Below, in pieces: positions 35,650-47,402 of a DNA stretch of 64,000 bases; the first letter of the stretch is position 1; each line of letters begins with the position of its first letter. The position numbers and the translations under genes were made by a program. The notes beneath the pieces were generated by a model. The model did not search any database and was not told the origin of the DNA. It was given only the letters and a program-made list of their open reading frames with translations. Source of the stretch: Bondarzewia mesenterica (Eukaryota; Basidiomycota; Agaricomycetes; Russulales; Bondarzewiaceae); the NCBI GenBank assembly GCA_004802705.1, contig SGPL01000103.1, forward strand, positions 1-64,000. Reading direction: 5' to 3'.

Positions 35650-35995
35650 TGTTAAGATCAGAGATTGCCTCTCTTATATTAATCATTAAATAACCACTAA
35701 CTTATGCTTCATACTTTATTTTCATTCTATGTGCCTGACTCAGTAGCTTTTAATCCTCCTCATGAGGGTGACACATCTCAATCATTTACATTCTCTTTAG
35801 ATGGATGACTGAGGTGAGCCTACTTACTATTCTACTGTAACCTACTCATACTGATCCATACTCATAGCATTTCTTCTCCCACTCATTCCCTCACTAGGTA
35901 TAGCCCAATATATTCATTTACCTTCTTCTTGGATGAACGACTGAGCATTTCTTCTCTTGCTCATTCTCTCACTAGATCTTGCTTCACAATAGGTT
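35650..35995 (+). repeat. 5' LTR of copia E (partial)
   Basis: TGTTAAGATCAGAGATTGCC onward matches 50,663-51,000, through TTCTACTGTAACCTACTCAT and TCACTAGATCTTGCTT. The match is lost at about 35,995, so the last ~130 bp of the LTR are deleted or replaced. Confidence 0.8.
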
Positions 35996-36539
35996 ATAGG
36001 CCCTACAAAACACTATTGAATCCAATGAGCATATTATATCTTTCAGTATATCATTCTACAAGTCCAAGTGCAAATACTGAGCTCTGACTTGCTCATGAAT
36101 ACAAAAAGAAATTTTCACCAGCTCTCATAATAACCAAATGTCTTTGAGTAACTCATCATCCTTTGAGGTATATATCCTCTCTGAGGCAGAGAGGCTCATA
36201 AAAGTGAATTAGGCTGATTAGAGTGTCCGAATCTATTTGGTTTGTTAAGTTTAAGGCCTTGAGTTGATCTCCATACTACCATCTCTGGTACTTCTGACAC
36301 AGGCATCACTATATGTACACGCACTAATGGTCATCTCCATATTCTTTTTTATCTCAACACTAGTGATTGCTCCATCTAGCATGATCACCTACACTATCAC
36401 TGATAATGAGTGGCGAGAATAGGACACTATAGCATATGTGCACCTTATACTCAATATCGCGAACATTATGGGCACCAGAATTACTGTCGCTGGCATAGCT
36501 GCTGATGCCTAGACCTCACTTTGCAACTGATTTGAGCTT

Positions 36540-37223
36540 CAGGATCTAGTTGTTGTTCAAGATATGCAGCTGAGGTTGACAATGATGTAATATGAGGATG
36601 GAATATCAATAGCTGAGCATTTTAAAATAATGCAACTCCTATAGCACACAGCAAACTGTGTGAGAGCTAGGATAATTGAGGGAGAATTCTGTCAGATGGT
36701 CTTGATGACCTTCCTGATCGATAGTGCCCTCAGTACTATTGTTATGACCCTACTCACCTGTAGGAACTCAATGGTGGCTGAGTCAGTTTTATCCTCCCAA
36801 GAGCTTTGCATCTGCACAGCAGCAGTATGCCATGTGAACCTCTCACATAACTTGGCACCTTTTATCTCCACTGGGCTGCCCTCGTAGCTACTCAGAATCC
36901 TCAGTATAGCCATTGCAGAAAGTTAGGCCATATCACTGAGAAATATTTGACAGATAATGGCTAGGCAAAGCATCAATGACTCAAATGGTGGAGGTGATGC
37001 CATGATTGCAATAGCAGTAGAAGTGGATGGGAAGGGCATGCAGACTATGGAGCAAATCTCGCTCTTGGTCCAAACATTGCTTTCCTTATAGGTGAACTTG
37101 TATAGATCACAGCCAGCAGCTATAAAACCTACAATGACTCTGAAGCCACATACCATTACTTTGCTGACTGTCATGACTTTGTTACCTATGAACCATTATC
37201 CAAGCTAGGAACTGGACACGCGG
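36540..37223 (+). pseudogene. Copia E gag and start of protease
   Basis: The gag core reads VQDMQLRLTMM, YEDGISIAEHFKIMQLL, RARIIEGEFCQMVLMTFLID (UBN2-type). Further on, SYKTYNDSEATYHYFADCHD and FVTYEPLSKLGTGHA match the region around the copia protease active site, with NDSEATYH in place of the usual D-S-G-A-T/S-x-H. The frame is cut after GGACACGCGG by the gypsy insertion and resumes at 47,407 as AKPNGFTISRNDLVIKD. Confidence 0.72.
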
Positions 37224-38263
37224 TGATGAGCACCTCTGCTCCTTAACCTGAGAGACCACTATTTTTGTCCCTTTATTTTAGATCTCAAGACTCCATCATC
37301 TATCCTTTTGCGATATCTCGCAATCTCTTCTGACCTTTTGTGATCTCTTCTCAGCTTGGCTGCTTCAAACTCCAATCACGAGACCATTCTTCATCAATGC
37401 TCCAGACCTTCTCCACGTGTCAGACTTCTACGATCGATGATGCCGAGCTGCACTCAAGCTCATCTACTTGGCTTGATGGCTGTTGGTATCATTGGCTGAT
37501 CATCTGTGACATCATCTGCATTCCATTCCGATCTGATATCATGCAGAGCATGTGCTCCTCCATTCTATCATTTTATCGCATGTTATTTCTAGGAGACTTC
37601 GCAGGGTGCCTATTGGGTTCACCAGATTACCTTTTACCTTTTGATCTCACATGCTTTTGCTTCTCTTTGAACCGATGCCAGACCACTAGTCGCTGAATCT
37701 TCCTGTTCCTATTTTTCATTCTATTTTTTCTGCTCTGACTTCGCCCTTGTTCGCTCATTTTCTACCTTCATCATATGATGTTCGCTATATCTTTCAGTCT
37801 CCCTTCTCCACTGTCCACTCAGTATATAAGCTACAATATATCTCTGTAAAATATCAGATCAGTCTCCGGACTTCAGACCTCATTTCACCTATGCGAACTG
37901 CGACTGCGACCTGCGACCTTGTGACTTTGACTTGTGACTTTGCTTTGACTTTGCTGTGACTTACTGTGACCTTTAACATTGATCATCTACCTCTAAACAC
38001 TGTGCTTCATCTCTATATCCTATCCATCCTCCTGCTCTATAACCTCTCAGACCTTTGACCTAAATATTGCATTGGCTTTGCATCTTCATTGGAACATCGC
38101 TTCAATATCGCACTTGATTGCACGCTCTCATTCATCTTTTGTACCCATCTACTCACACACCTGTGTCTTCACAGCAGACATCTACTCGATTCATCCTCTT
38201 GCACATCATTTGTGATGTCTTTTGGAGTGTTGTTTCTCCCCTAGGGACATCACGAGTGTATCA
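37224..38263 (+). repeat. 5' LTR of gypsy copy 1
   Basis: Starts TGATGAGCACCTCTGCTCC and ends GGGACATCACGAGTGTATCA. The ends form a short inverted repeat (TGAT..ATCA). It matches 46,373-47,402 over its full length and the inverted copy at 57,172-58,250. After a few bases (TTT) comes TAGAGCCCATCGTGAGGGG, a candidate primer-binding site if its second base was once G. Confidence 0.92.
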
Positions 38264-38402
38264 TTTTAGAGCCCATCGTGAGGGGTAAGTTTTCAAGATT
38301 GCTGCTGAAGGCCGACACCATCTATCTCAACCTACTGCTGCTCACAATCTTCAACAAGAATTTATTGCTGTTTTCCAAAACCCTCAGAATCTCACTGATA
38401 CT

Positions 38403-40958
38403 TTGCTCTTCTCAGATGATGATATCGTATCAGAACACCTCTCCCATCACTATCATCTGTCATCACCATCACCATCTCCACCTTTGCAACCTATCGATAC
38501 CTCTTACTATGTGACTCCACCTGTTTCACCATCTCTGATGTCACCACTGGATTCTGATCAGTCTTCGTTCAATTTATCACCCCAACTCCATTACACTCCT
38601 CTCCCTAGTGATTTCAGATCGCAACAACCATCCCTTACAACACAAGTCATTATCCGATCAACTATGGCTCCTTCGATGCCCACACACGGTGATCACACCA
38701 CACCCACCTTTAACACCAAACAACCTCATGAACTTCATTGCTACTTCATTGACCTCGAATTTCACTTCACTCGCTCAGAAGTTACTGATGAAGAAGAAAA
38801 GAAGACCCATGCATGCAGATTTCTCGATGTCAACACTTGCAAACTCTGACAGTCACTGGCTGAATACATGGACACTGCAAAGACCTATGAAGACTTCAAG
38901 TCAGCGATCTACAAGTTATATCCTGGAGCTGAAGAAGATAGGAAGTGGTCGATCACAGATATGGACAAGCTTGTCGGTGAACGCTCTAGGATTGGAATCC
39001 TCTCTATTGGCAATCTTGGCAAATATCATCACCAGTTCCTCAACATCACCACCTTCTTGATCACTAAAAAATGCCTCTCTGTTTCCAAACAAAGTCGCAC
39101 GTTCGCTCGAGGCTTCCACTCTGAACTATGGGCCTGAGTTTCACAGCACCTCCAGCTGAAGTCTCCAAACCATTTCCCTGATGATCTGTATGATATTCAG
39201 GAAGTGCACGATGTAGCGTGATTTGTTCTCCATGGCACCACTTTGGCTGTACAGCCTACTGACATCACTTTATTGCCGTCGATCACACCTATCACCTCAG
39301 TGATGAAAGTCAAAACAAAAGACCTCACAACCATGTTTGAACACATCACTGAGACCTTCATCAAGGCCCTTAGTGGTCAACAAGCTGTTGCACCCCCTCG
39401 TCCTCTGCTGAACCCTAAAACCGCTGGTCGCTGCACCTTCTGTGGTAATGCTGGATATTATATGCGAGAATGCCCTGAAGTCAAAGACTATATTCGCTAG
39501 GGCAAGTGCAGGCACAATCCCAAAGGCAAGGTTATCATATCATCTGGAGCATTCACCTTGCAAAGCATTCCTGGCCTTTGGTTGAAGGAGCACATCGACG
39601 AATGGCATCATCGCAACCCAGGATAGATTGCGCGAGGACAGCTGCTTCTCAATGTATTACCCAACATTTACTACGATCATTCTGCACCTGACCCTGCTGA
39701 TCCTCCAGCCCCTGCGATCACCATGACTGCACATCTCTCTGCCTATCATCTGACAACAGATGATCACATCGCTAGCCTTGAACGCGAACTGTTCCAACTT
39801 CGCAATCAGCGACAATCTAGGACTACGATTGTGCAATGCCCTGAAGCTGATAGTGATGAAGAACCCAGTGATAACCCTCTTGAAGTACTGCGCCCTACTG
39901 CTCCGAAGATCTTGTGCCCAGTTCTATATATTCAGGTTCCTCCATGTCCAAAACCAGCTCTTGCTGAACCCGCACGACATGTGGATCCTCCCATTCATTC
40001 GTATGCTGCAGCCCACGATGTGACCTATATCCCACCTATCGATAAAGTCACCAATGAGGTTCTGCAACCACCTGCGATTAAGAAGCAAGAACCTGCATAT
40101 CGCATGATGGTGCTGATCCATGACGAGGCAGTCATGAAGGATGTTTATGACAGGGCTATGTCATCTCCGATCACGGTCACCCAGCACGAGCTTTCATCAC
40201 TCTCTCCAGAAGTTCGTGCCCAGATTCGTGAAACAACTGCTGGCTGACACATACCTCAGCACGATGGTGGTTAAGCCAAGATTTTAATGCAAGACAATGC
40301 CCTTCCCTTTGCCCTTGATGATCTGGACCCACTCTGCAACATTGAACATACTTCACCCGATATCGCCACCACCTCATTTGTGCAAATCCTCCATTAGCCA
40401 CTCGTACCTCCTGAAGGATCACTCATAATCCTGGACCTATATGAAGCCTACTTCAATTTGCTCGCACTGGATGAAGAACCTGAACCCCTCATTATTGCAA
40501 AAGAATCATCTGCACTTCACTCTATCCTACCACTCATTGATCATCAACAATGAGTCAAATCCATTGTCAATCCCAGGTCGCAGATTATCGCAATGTCCAA
40601 AGAAGTCTACAATGAACTGGCCCTCATATATGATCCTAATATCGTGCTCAACATGCAATCTGCGAATGGCGAAATTGACAAGTCTCTCAGTCTCACAAGA
40701 AATGTCCCATTCCTTATCGGTGATATCATGCTCTATCTTCAAGTCCATGTTATTCGTGAACCAGGTTATGACATCCTCTTGGGCTGCCCCTTTGATGTCC
40801 TCACAGAAAGCATCATCAAGAACTTCACCAATGAGAATCAGACCATCACCATCCATGATCTGAATACTGGACACAATGCGACCATGTCGACACTGGCGAG
40901 AGGACCACTATGCTTTATTGAAAGCAACAGGAAGGTTTTTCGCAGATCGAGGATTTGA
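38403..40958 (+). pseudogene. gag: Gypsy copy 1 gag and protease
   Basis: One frame from ATG 38,403 to 40,958, broken only by stops (for example at 38,848, 39,135, 39,222, 39,498, 39,624 and 40,245). Gag has THACRFLDVNTCKL, MDTAKTYEDFKSAIYKLYPG and a CCHC knuckle in which the histidine has become tyrosine (CTFCGNAGYYMREC); CAC/CAT to TAC/TAT is a C-to-T change. A coiled-coil stretch (DHIASLERELFQLRNQRQS) follows. The protease reads MSKEVYNELALIYDP, MQSANGEIDKSLSLTRNVPF and GYDILLGCPFDVLTESIIKN. The catalytic D-x-G lies just before the methionine and is only partly readable (VKSIVNPRSQII). Confidence 0.85.
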
Positions 40959-42941
40959 TCGATGATCAAGGAGAACTCATGCTCATCATAGCCATGGATA
41001 CCCAATCGCATCTGCAATTTGAAGCTTTTTGCCCTCTTGACCCTTTCACCTCTCCACATTTTAATATNTGATTCTTTTATCTTTCTGCCTGCAACCCTGC
41101 AATATTTTCCCNATCTGACCCTTCTGCCTTCGACTCTTCTCTCCTATCTGCATTCACTCCGAATCCCACCTCTCAAGTTCCCATTCAGTCCCTTTTATCA
41201 ACTCTTCACAATGATNTGGTCTCCATCTTCACTGCCAAGTGCAAGTACAAGCCTGTCGCTCAAAAAGTACGCCCNATCCTAACTGAACTTCTTGATAAGT
41301 TTTACATCATTTGCAATATCTCTAGCGATNCACTGGCAGACATGCCTTATCTCAGTCCCACCCCCCCATCATTTCATCCCTTTGNTCACTACACTTCAGA
41401 ACATTGCGACATCNTCGACAACATCCACNCTGGCAATTTCCTCTGGCCTGCTGAACNCGATCTCATGCATCACTTCATGTGTGTGCAGAACGAAGGATTC
41501 ACGTGGAATGATACCAAGTGCAGCCACTTTCGTGAAGATTTCTTTCCTCTTGTCAATATGCCTGTGGTCGCTCACAAGCCCTGGGTCCTTCACAACATGC
41601 CAATTCCTCTTGGGATCTATGACAAAGTCTGCGATGTTATCCACACCAAGATCGCAGCCAGGGTTTATGAACCTTTGAACTCCTCTTATCACTCTCGATG
41701 GTTTACCATTGTCAAAAAGAATAGCTCTAGTCTTCACCTCATCCACAGCCTCGAACCACTCAATGCAGTCACCATCCAACATTTTGGCGTCCCACCTTAC
41801 ACTGATCAGATTGCTGAACAATTTGCTAGTTGTGCCTGTGGTGGCATGCTCGATCTTTATATTAGATATGATGAGCGAACTCTCGCCGAGTCCTCACATG
41901 ATTATACAACATTTCAAACCCCTTATAGTGCACTTCACCTTGTCACTCTCCCTATGGGCTGGACTAATTTGGTCCCTATCTTCTATGATGATGTCACCTT
42001 CATCCTGCAACCCAAAATCCCCGATATAACTATCCCTTATATCGACGATGTACCAGTTCACGGCCCTGCATCTCAATACCTACTCCCTGATGGATCACCT
42101 GAAACTCATCTCGATAATCCTCGCATTCATCGCTTCATCTGGGAACACTTCCAAAGTCTCAATCGCATCGTCCAGCGCATGAAGTATTCTGGTGGAACCT
42201 TTTCCAGTCATAAAGTGATTCTCTGTTCACCCGAAATTACAGTAGTCAGACATCGCTGTGCTCCCAATGGTCACCTACCTGAAGAGCCTCACATCGAGAA
42301 GATCATCAACTGGGGCCCTTGTCATGACTTATCTGATGTTCGCACATTTCTCGGAACCATTGGCGTTGTTCACATTTTTATTTGCAACTTCGCCCATCGT
42401 GCTCATGCACTCACCAAGCTTACGCGCAAAGAAGAACCTTTCTACTTCGGACCCGACCAGATTGCTGCTCAAGAAAACCTCAAAGCTGCACTATTGGCCT
42501 CCCTCACACTCCGTCTGATCGACTATTCCTCTGAGGCCCCTATCATTTTTGCTGTCGATACTTCACACATCACGGTCAGCTTTCACCTCTGCCAATGTGA
42601 TCCCAATAATTCCAAAATCTATTACTATGCTCGTTTCAGCTCTATCACTCTCAATGACCACGAAGCTCGATTCTCTCAGCCCAAGCTCGAACTCTATGGC
42701 CTTTTTCGTGCTCTGCGATCTCAAGCTCTATCTCATCAGCATTTGCAACCTCATTATCGAAGTCGATGCATGCTATATTAAGGGCATGCTCACTAATCCT
42801 GATCTCGAACCCAGTGCCAGCATCAATCGCTGGATCCTCTCCATTCTCACCTTCCATTTCACTCTCATCCACGTTCCCAGTACCCTTCACACCCCAGATG
42901 GATTATCGCACTGTCCCTCCTCAGCCTGGCAATATTGCTGA
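40959..42941 (+). pseudogene. pol: Gypsy copy 1 reverse transcriptase and RNase H
   Basis: A frameshift at about 40,940 separates this from the protease frame. The linker ends with FTAKCKYKPVAQKVRP. The RT reads FPLVNMPVVAHKPWVLHNMP, EPLNSSYHSRWFTIVKK, LHLIHSLEPLNAVTIQ, MLDLYIRYDERTLAESSHDY, LVTLPMGWTNLVPIFYDDVT and the catalytic ITIPYIDDVPVHGP. Motif A has DLYIRYDER. The RNase H reads IIFAVDTSHITVSFHL and, after a frameshift near 42,715, IEVDACYIKGMLTNPDLEP. It ends with TPDGLS. Scattered N lie at 41,067-41,457. Confidence 0.88.
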
Positions 42942-44563
42942 GCCTTTCGATCACTTCGAAGACTGGATCAACAATGTCTATGGGTTCCTGCACCTTATCA
43001 ATTCGCCTTCCACTTCCTCTCCCACCACCATTCATCCTACCTACACAAATGACATCACAATTAATGCCAATACTCAGGATATACCTCTCATGCCTGTCAT
43101 CTCCTACAGTGATGTTTCCTGCTCTGACAATGACCACGCTGCAGATCGTCACCTAGAACACGTTCACGACTGACACCGATCCATGGAATGCCCTTCGACA
43201 CTTTCCTATGCCAGATACACTACCTTCCTCCACTATTGCACCAAATTCTTCATCGCATCTGACAAACTCTGGCACAAGGATTCTCATGCTCACCACAAGC
43301 TCATTGCCTTCCTCGACCATCGCATTGCAATTTTCACATCTTTACATGATGAAGTCACACACAAGGGTGTTTACGCGACTACAGCACTCATTGCACTTCG
43401 CTTCTGGTGGCCCATGATGTGACAAGATATCGCCTGGTTTGTTCGCACTTGCTACATCTGCCAACTTTGACAAACATCCAATATCCTTATTCCTCTGACC
43501 GTTACGACCCCTGCGTCTCTCTTCGTGAAGATGTACATGAACACCATGCATATGCCCAAGGCTGGTGGCTTCAAATACCTCATCCAAGGTCACTGTTCAA
43601 TCTCGCATTATCCCGAATTTCACATGCTTCGATGAGAATCAAGTGCTGCACTCACCGATTGGATATTCAAGGACATCCTATGCTGATGGGGTGCTCTCTG
43701 CGAGATCATCTCTGACAATGGCTCCGCATTCATCAAAGCTCTCACCTATCTTGCGAAGAAATACTATGTTCGACATATCTACATCTCTGGCTACAACTCC
43801 CATGCAAACAATATCGCAGAATGATCGCACTTTGATGTTCGCCAAGCCCTCTTCAAGGCCATTGATGGTGACCAATCCAAGTGGAACTGGGTGACTTATT
43901 CCATCTTCTGGGCTGATTACATCACCGTCCATCGCTGCATGGGCTGTTCACCATACTTTGCTGCAACCGGTATTCATCCCTTAGTTTCTCTCGATATCGC
44001 TAAAGCAACATACCTTCTTCCTCCCTCATCATCCTTCCTTTTCTCCACTGACCTTATTGCCTGCCACGCTATCACCCTCCAAAAATGCAAGTCTAACCTC
44101 ACCTCCCTTCATTCCAAGGTTTATGAAGCTCGCATCCAAGCTGTGATCAAGTTCGAATGTGACCACATCACCACCATCCACGACTTCAACTTTCAACCCA
44201 GCTCACTCATCCTTATGCGATATAGTGTGATCGAGAAGTCCTTCCTGCAAGATGCGACCTCGCTATACTGGTCCCCTCATTATTGTCTCTAGAAATTGTG
44301 GTGGTGCTTATATCCTCTGTGAACTCAATGGCTCTGTTTACGATTGCCCTATCACTGCCTTTTGGGTCATCCCCTACTTCGCTCACCAATTAATCCCCCT
44401 TCCTGACCTCGACAAGCTACTCGATATTTCTGTGCAACATCTTCAAGAACTCGAAGCCTCACCTACTGCTGATCCGGAGGCTCTGGATGATGACCTCGTG
44501 ATCTTGCAGGATGAAGATTTTGACAAAAATCTTCTCCCTCATATACTTGTGACTGAGGACTGA
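42942..44563 (+). pseudogene. Gypsy copy 1 integrase
   Basis: After a frameshift in the region of DGLS the frame reads PPQPGNIAEPFDHFEDWINN and the zinc-binding domain: HDEVTHKGVYATTALIALRF, WWPMM, TGA, QDIAWFVRTCYICQL. The core has MYMNTMHMP (first Asp region, altered), ISDNGSAFIKALTYLA (second Asp) and SHANNIAE (Glu), followed by a TGA explainable as CGA. A frameshift at about 44,245 leads to RPRYTGPLIIVSRN and the acidic tail ending VTED (TGA at 44,561-44,563). No chromodomain follows, unlike the element at 52,100-57,171. Confidence 0.88.
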
Positions 44564-44940
44564 TACCCGCAATATTCCCATTCTATTCACTGCTACCTTT
44601 TTCGATAATCATCGCAAGACTTTGCAACCCCTATGCCATTCCATCCCCATCACTAATACATCACTGATATCTTTGCGCTCTATGTTCTCTAAGTCGCATT
44701 GACGATCCGATCGAATTTGCACAAACCTCTTAGGGTTTTATGGCCATGATGATCTATTGAGCCTTTCCCAGTTTTCTCATTTTATTTTCAATTTTACCTC
44801 AGTCTTCAATTTTTCTATCTCTACTTCTCCAAGCTCACAGATCATTGCAGTCTCATTTCAGACATCACAGACATTATAACAAACTACAAAATATGAGGCA
44901 CTGAGCTGACAAACACTTGCGACAAGATCCCCTTTCCCTT

Positions 44941-46270
44941 CTAGTCCTCGATCTTCTCGCCTGAGGCTCTCTTCACAGCGTGAATCTCACACCTCACTTT
45001 CTCCAACTCCCTCTTGTCCAGCTCATCCAAGGGCTTCTTTACAAAGGTCATGGCAGAAATGGTGCTCGATCCCGACAATCACGCAGTCAGCTTGGGATGA
45101 GGTGCTATGCGACATGTTCAGTGCGATAAAATGCAACATCAGGCCATTTACTTATCAGATGAGCTAGAAGCCGTGGTATCGGCCAACTCAACCTTAATGA
45201 CTGGAACGGTGCTGCGACTGGCCTCGGTCACCAGTGAACATCGCTTCTTATCCTATGTGCACTTCGTGCACTTCTCCATGCCAAAAACGTGATAACAGGC
45301 ATAGATGACGCTGAACTTAGATGCGCAGTGATAGCACGAGTCGTTGACCTGCAATGAACACCAAATCAGCAGGATAAAGACTTTCATGAAGGGCACCTCT
45401 CACAAGAATGGCGCCATTGGGTATGACCTTCGGCTCACATCAGGTTGCACGCTTGGGTCAGCAGCGATGGCGAGCTCGCTCACTGTGACTTCGACTATCT
45501 TTCACTTTTTAGCGCGACCTTTCCCCTTTCTAGAATCACTCACCATGCTAATATCTCCCCCGATCTTAGAAGTCAGCACGGTCATCTCCATGTCTCCGTC
45601 CAAGTCCCCCATGCTCGCAACATCTAGTGACATCTAGTCATCATCAGAATTGTGCTCAAAGTTGTCCAACAAGATCTTGTCAGCTATCAGCAGAGCCAAC
45701 TTCTCTACCTCATGTACCTTGCGATGGGTGATCTGAGCCTCTTCCTTTGCCTTCACTGCTATGGCCTGTTCCTCCTGTGCCCATGCCTTTTCATATTTGG
45801 CTGCTACCTTGCACTCGCACTGTACCAACACCAAAAGCTGAGGCAGAACGCGCATCCCTCACTCAAGCCACTCATGAATTGCGATCAGCTTAAGCACAGC
45901 ACTGACCTCCTTGACCCACTTATCGACATCAGTGTCTGGCATAAAGCCGTTCAGTGTCTCTAGATGATTCTTCAAAATGGTCAGCATGACTAGGCAATCA
46001 CAATCAAATCCTGCGATGCACCAGATATTCGATGAATATCTTGCCCCACACAACGTAGTCCTCCAGGTCTGCGAGTGCACCAGGCAGTAACTTCATGTGG
46101 TCGCTAAAGACCTCCTTGAGTTTCGCGATGAGAATGGGATGAGCAGGCATGATGAGATTGCTGATGGTAGAGGGAAAGGAACAGATGCAATAAAGAAGTC
46201 GAGCGCCTGAGACCCTGAGCCTTGAGAAGCACGACATGAGGTGATCATGAGGCAAGCCTAGCTTGGACAA
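44941..46270 (-). pseudogene. Antisense gene of gypsy copy 1, spliced, cysteine cluster
   Basis: Transcribed opposite to gag-pol, from about 46,270 to TAG 44,943-44,941, converging on the integrase end 378 bp away. The N-terminus reads MSKLGLPHDHLMSCFSRLRV, with a second possible start at 46,150 (MPAHPILIAKLKEVFSDHMK), then HLETLNGFMPDTDVDKWVKE, a Lys/Glu/Ala-rich helix (KVHEVEKLALLIADKILLD) and basic KGKGRAKK. A GT..AG intron at 45,403-45,349 joins VIPNGAIL to VNDSCYHCA. A cysteine cluster follows (CYHCASKF, CYHVFGMEKCTKC, KKRCSLV), suggesting a zinc-binding domain. The end LDKRELEKVRCEIHAVKRAS looks coiled-coil. The copy at 58,477-59,825 has the same plan. Function unknown; nucleic-acid binding is only an inference. 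Confidence 0.78.
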
Positions 46271-46372
46271 ATATCAGAGATCGCCGATTTCACATTACCC
46301 GATTAGACAACTCAAGATCACCGTGCTTCAATCGCCTGACTGAGGACAGTCAGTAGTTCAGTTGAGAGGAGA

Positions 46373-47402
46373 TGATGAGCACCTCTGCTCCCTAACCTAG
46401 GAGACTACTATTTTTGTCCCTTTGTTTCAGATCTCAAGACTTCATCATCCGTCCTTTTGCGATCTCTTGCGATCTTTTGTGATCTCTTCTCAGCTTGGCT
46501 GCTTTGAACTCTAATTATGAGACCATTCTTCGTCAATGCTCCAGACCTTCTTCATGTGTTGGACTTCCATGATCAATGATGCCGAGCTGCACTCAAGCTC
46601 ATCCACTCAGCTCGATGGCTGTTGGTATCATCGGCTGACCATTTGTGACATCACCTGCATCTCATTCTGATCTGATATTGTGCAGAGCACGCACTCCTCC
46701 ATTCTGTCATTTTATCACATGTTATTTCTAGGAGACTTCGCAGGGTGCCTATTAGGTTCACCAGATTACCTTTTACCTTTTGATCTCACATGCTTTCGCT
46801 TCTCTTCGAACCGATGCTGGACTATCAGTCACTGAATCTTCCTGTTCTTGTTTTTCATTCTATTCTTTCTGCTCTGACTTCGCCCTTGTTCGCTCATTTT
46901 CTACCTTCATCATACAATGTTCGCTATATCTTTCAGTCTCCCTTCTCCACTCCCCACTCAGTATATAAGCTACGATATATCTCTGCAAAATATCAGATCA
47001 GTCTCCGGACTTCAAACCTCATTTCACCTGTGCGAACTGCGACTGCAACCTGCGACCTTGCAACTTTGACTTGTGACTTTGCTTTGACTTTGCTGTGACT
47101 TACTGTGACCTTTGACATTAATCATCTATCTCTAAACACTATGCTTCATCTCTATATTCTATCCATCCTCCTGCTCTATAACCTCTCAGACCTTTGACCC
47201 AAATATTGCACTGGCTTTGCACCTTCATCGAGACATCGCTCCAATGTCACACTTGATCGCATGCTCTCATTCATCTTTTGTACCCATCTACTCACACACC
47301 TGTGTCTTTGCAGCAGACATCTACTTGACTCATCCTCTTGCACATTACCTGTGGTGTCTTTTGGGGTGTTGTTTCTCCCCTAGGGACATCACAAGTGTAT
47401 CA
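46373..47402 (+). repeat. 3' LTR of gypsy copy 1
   Basis: Full-length match to 37,224-38,263, beginning TGATGAGCACCTCTGCTCCC and ending TAGGGACATCACAAGTGTATCA with minor changes. Preceded by GAGAGGAGA and followed by the duplicated GCGG. Confidence 0.92.

Larger units (their letters stand above)
37224..47402 (+). mobile_element. Ty3/gypsy element with antisense gene (copy 1)
   Basis: Two long LTRs (37,224-38,263 and 46,373-47,402) flank gag, protease, RT-RNase H and integrase on the plus strand and an additional gene on the minus strand. A polypurine tract (GAGAGGAGA) directly precedes the 3' LTR. The target duplication is GCGG (37,220-37,223 and 47,403-47,406). Total length is about 10.2 kb, long for the family because of the extra ~1.4-kb antisense gene. 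The LTRs are very similar and differ mostly by C/T-type changes. Several stops and frameshifts make this copy inactive. Confidence 0.92.

Noticed and set aside
41396..41821. Minus-strand frame of 141 codons inside the gypsy RT
   Set aside because: It is the shadow of the plus-strand RT, whose catalytic motifs are unambiguous.
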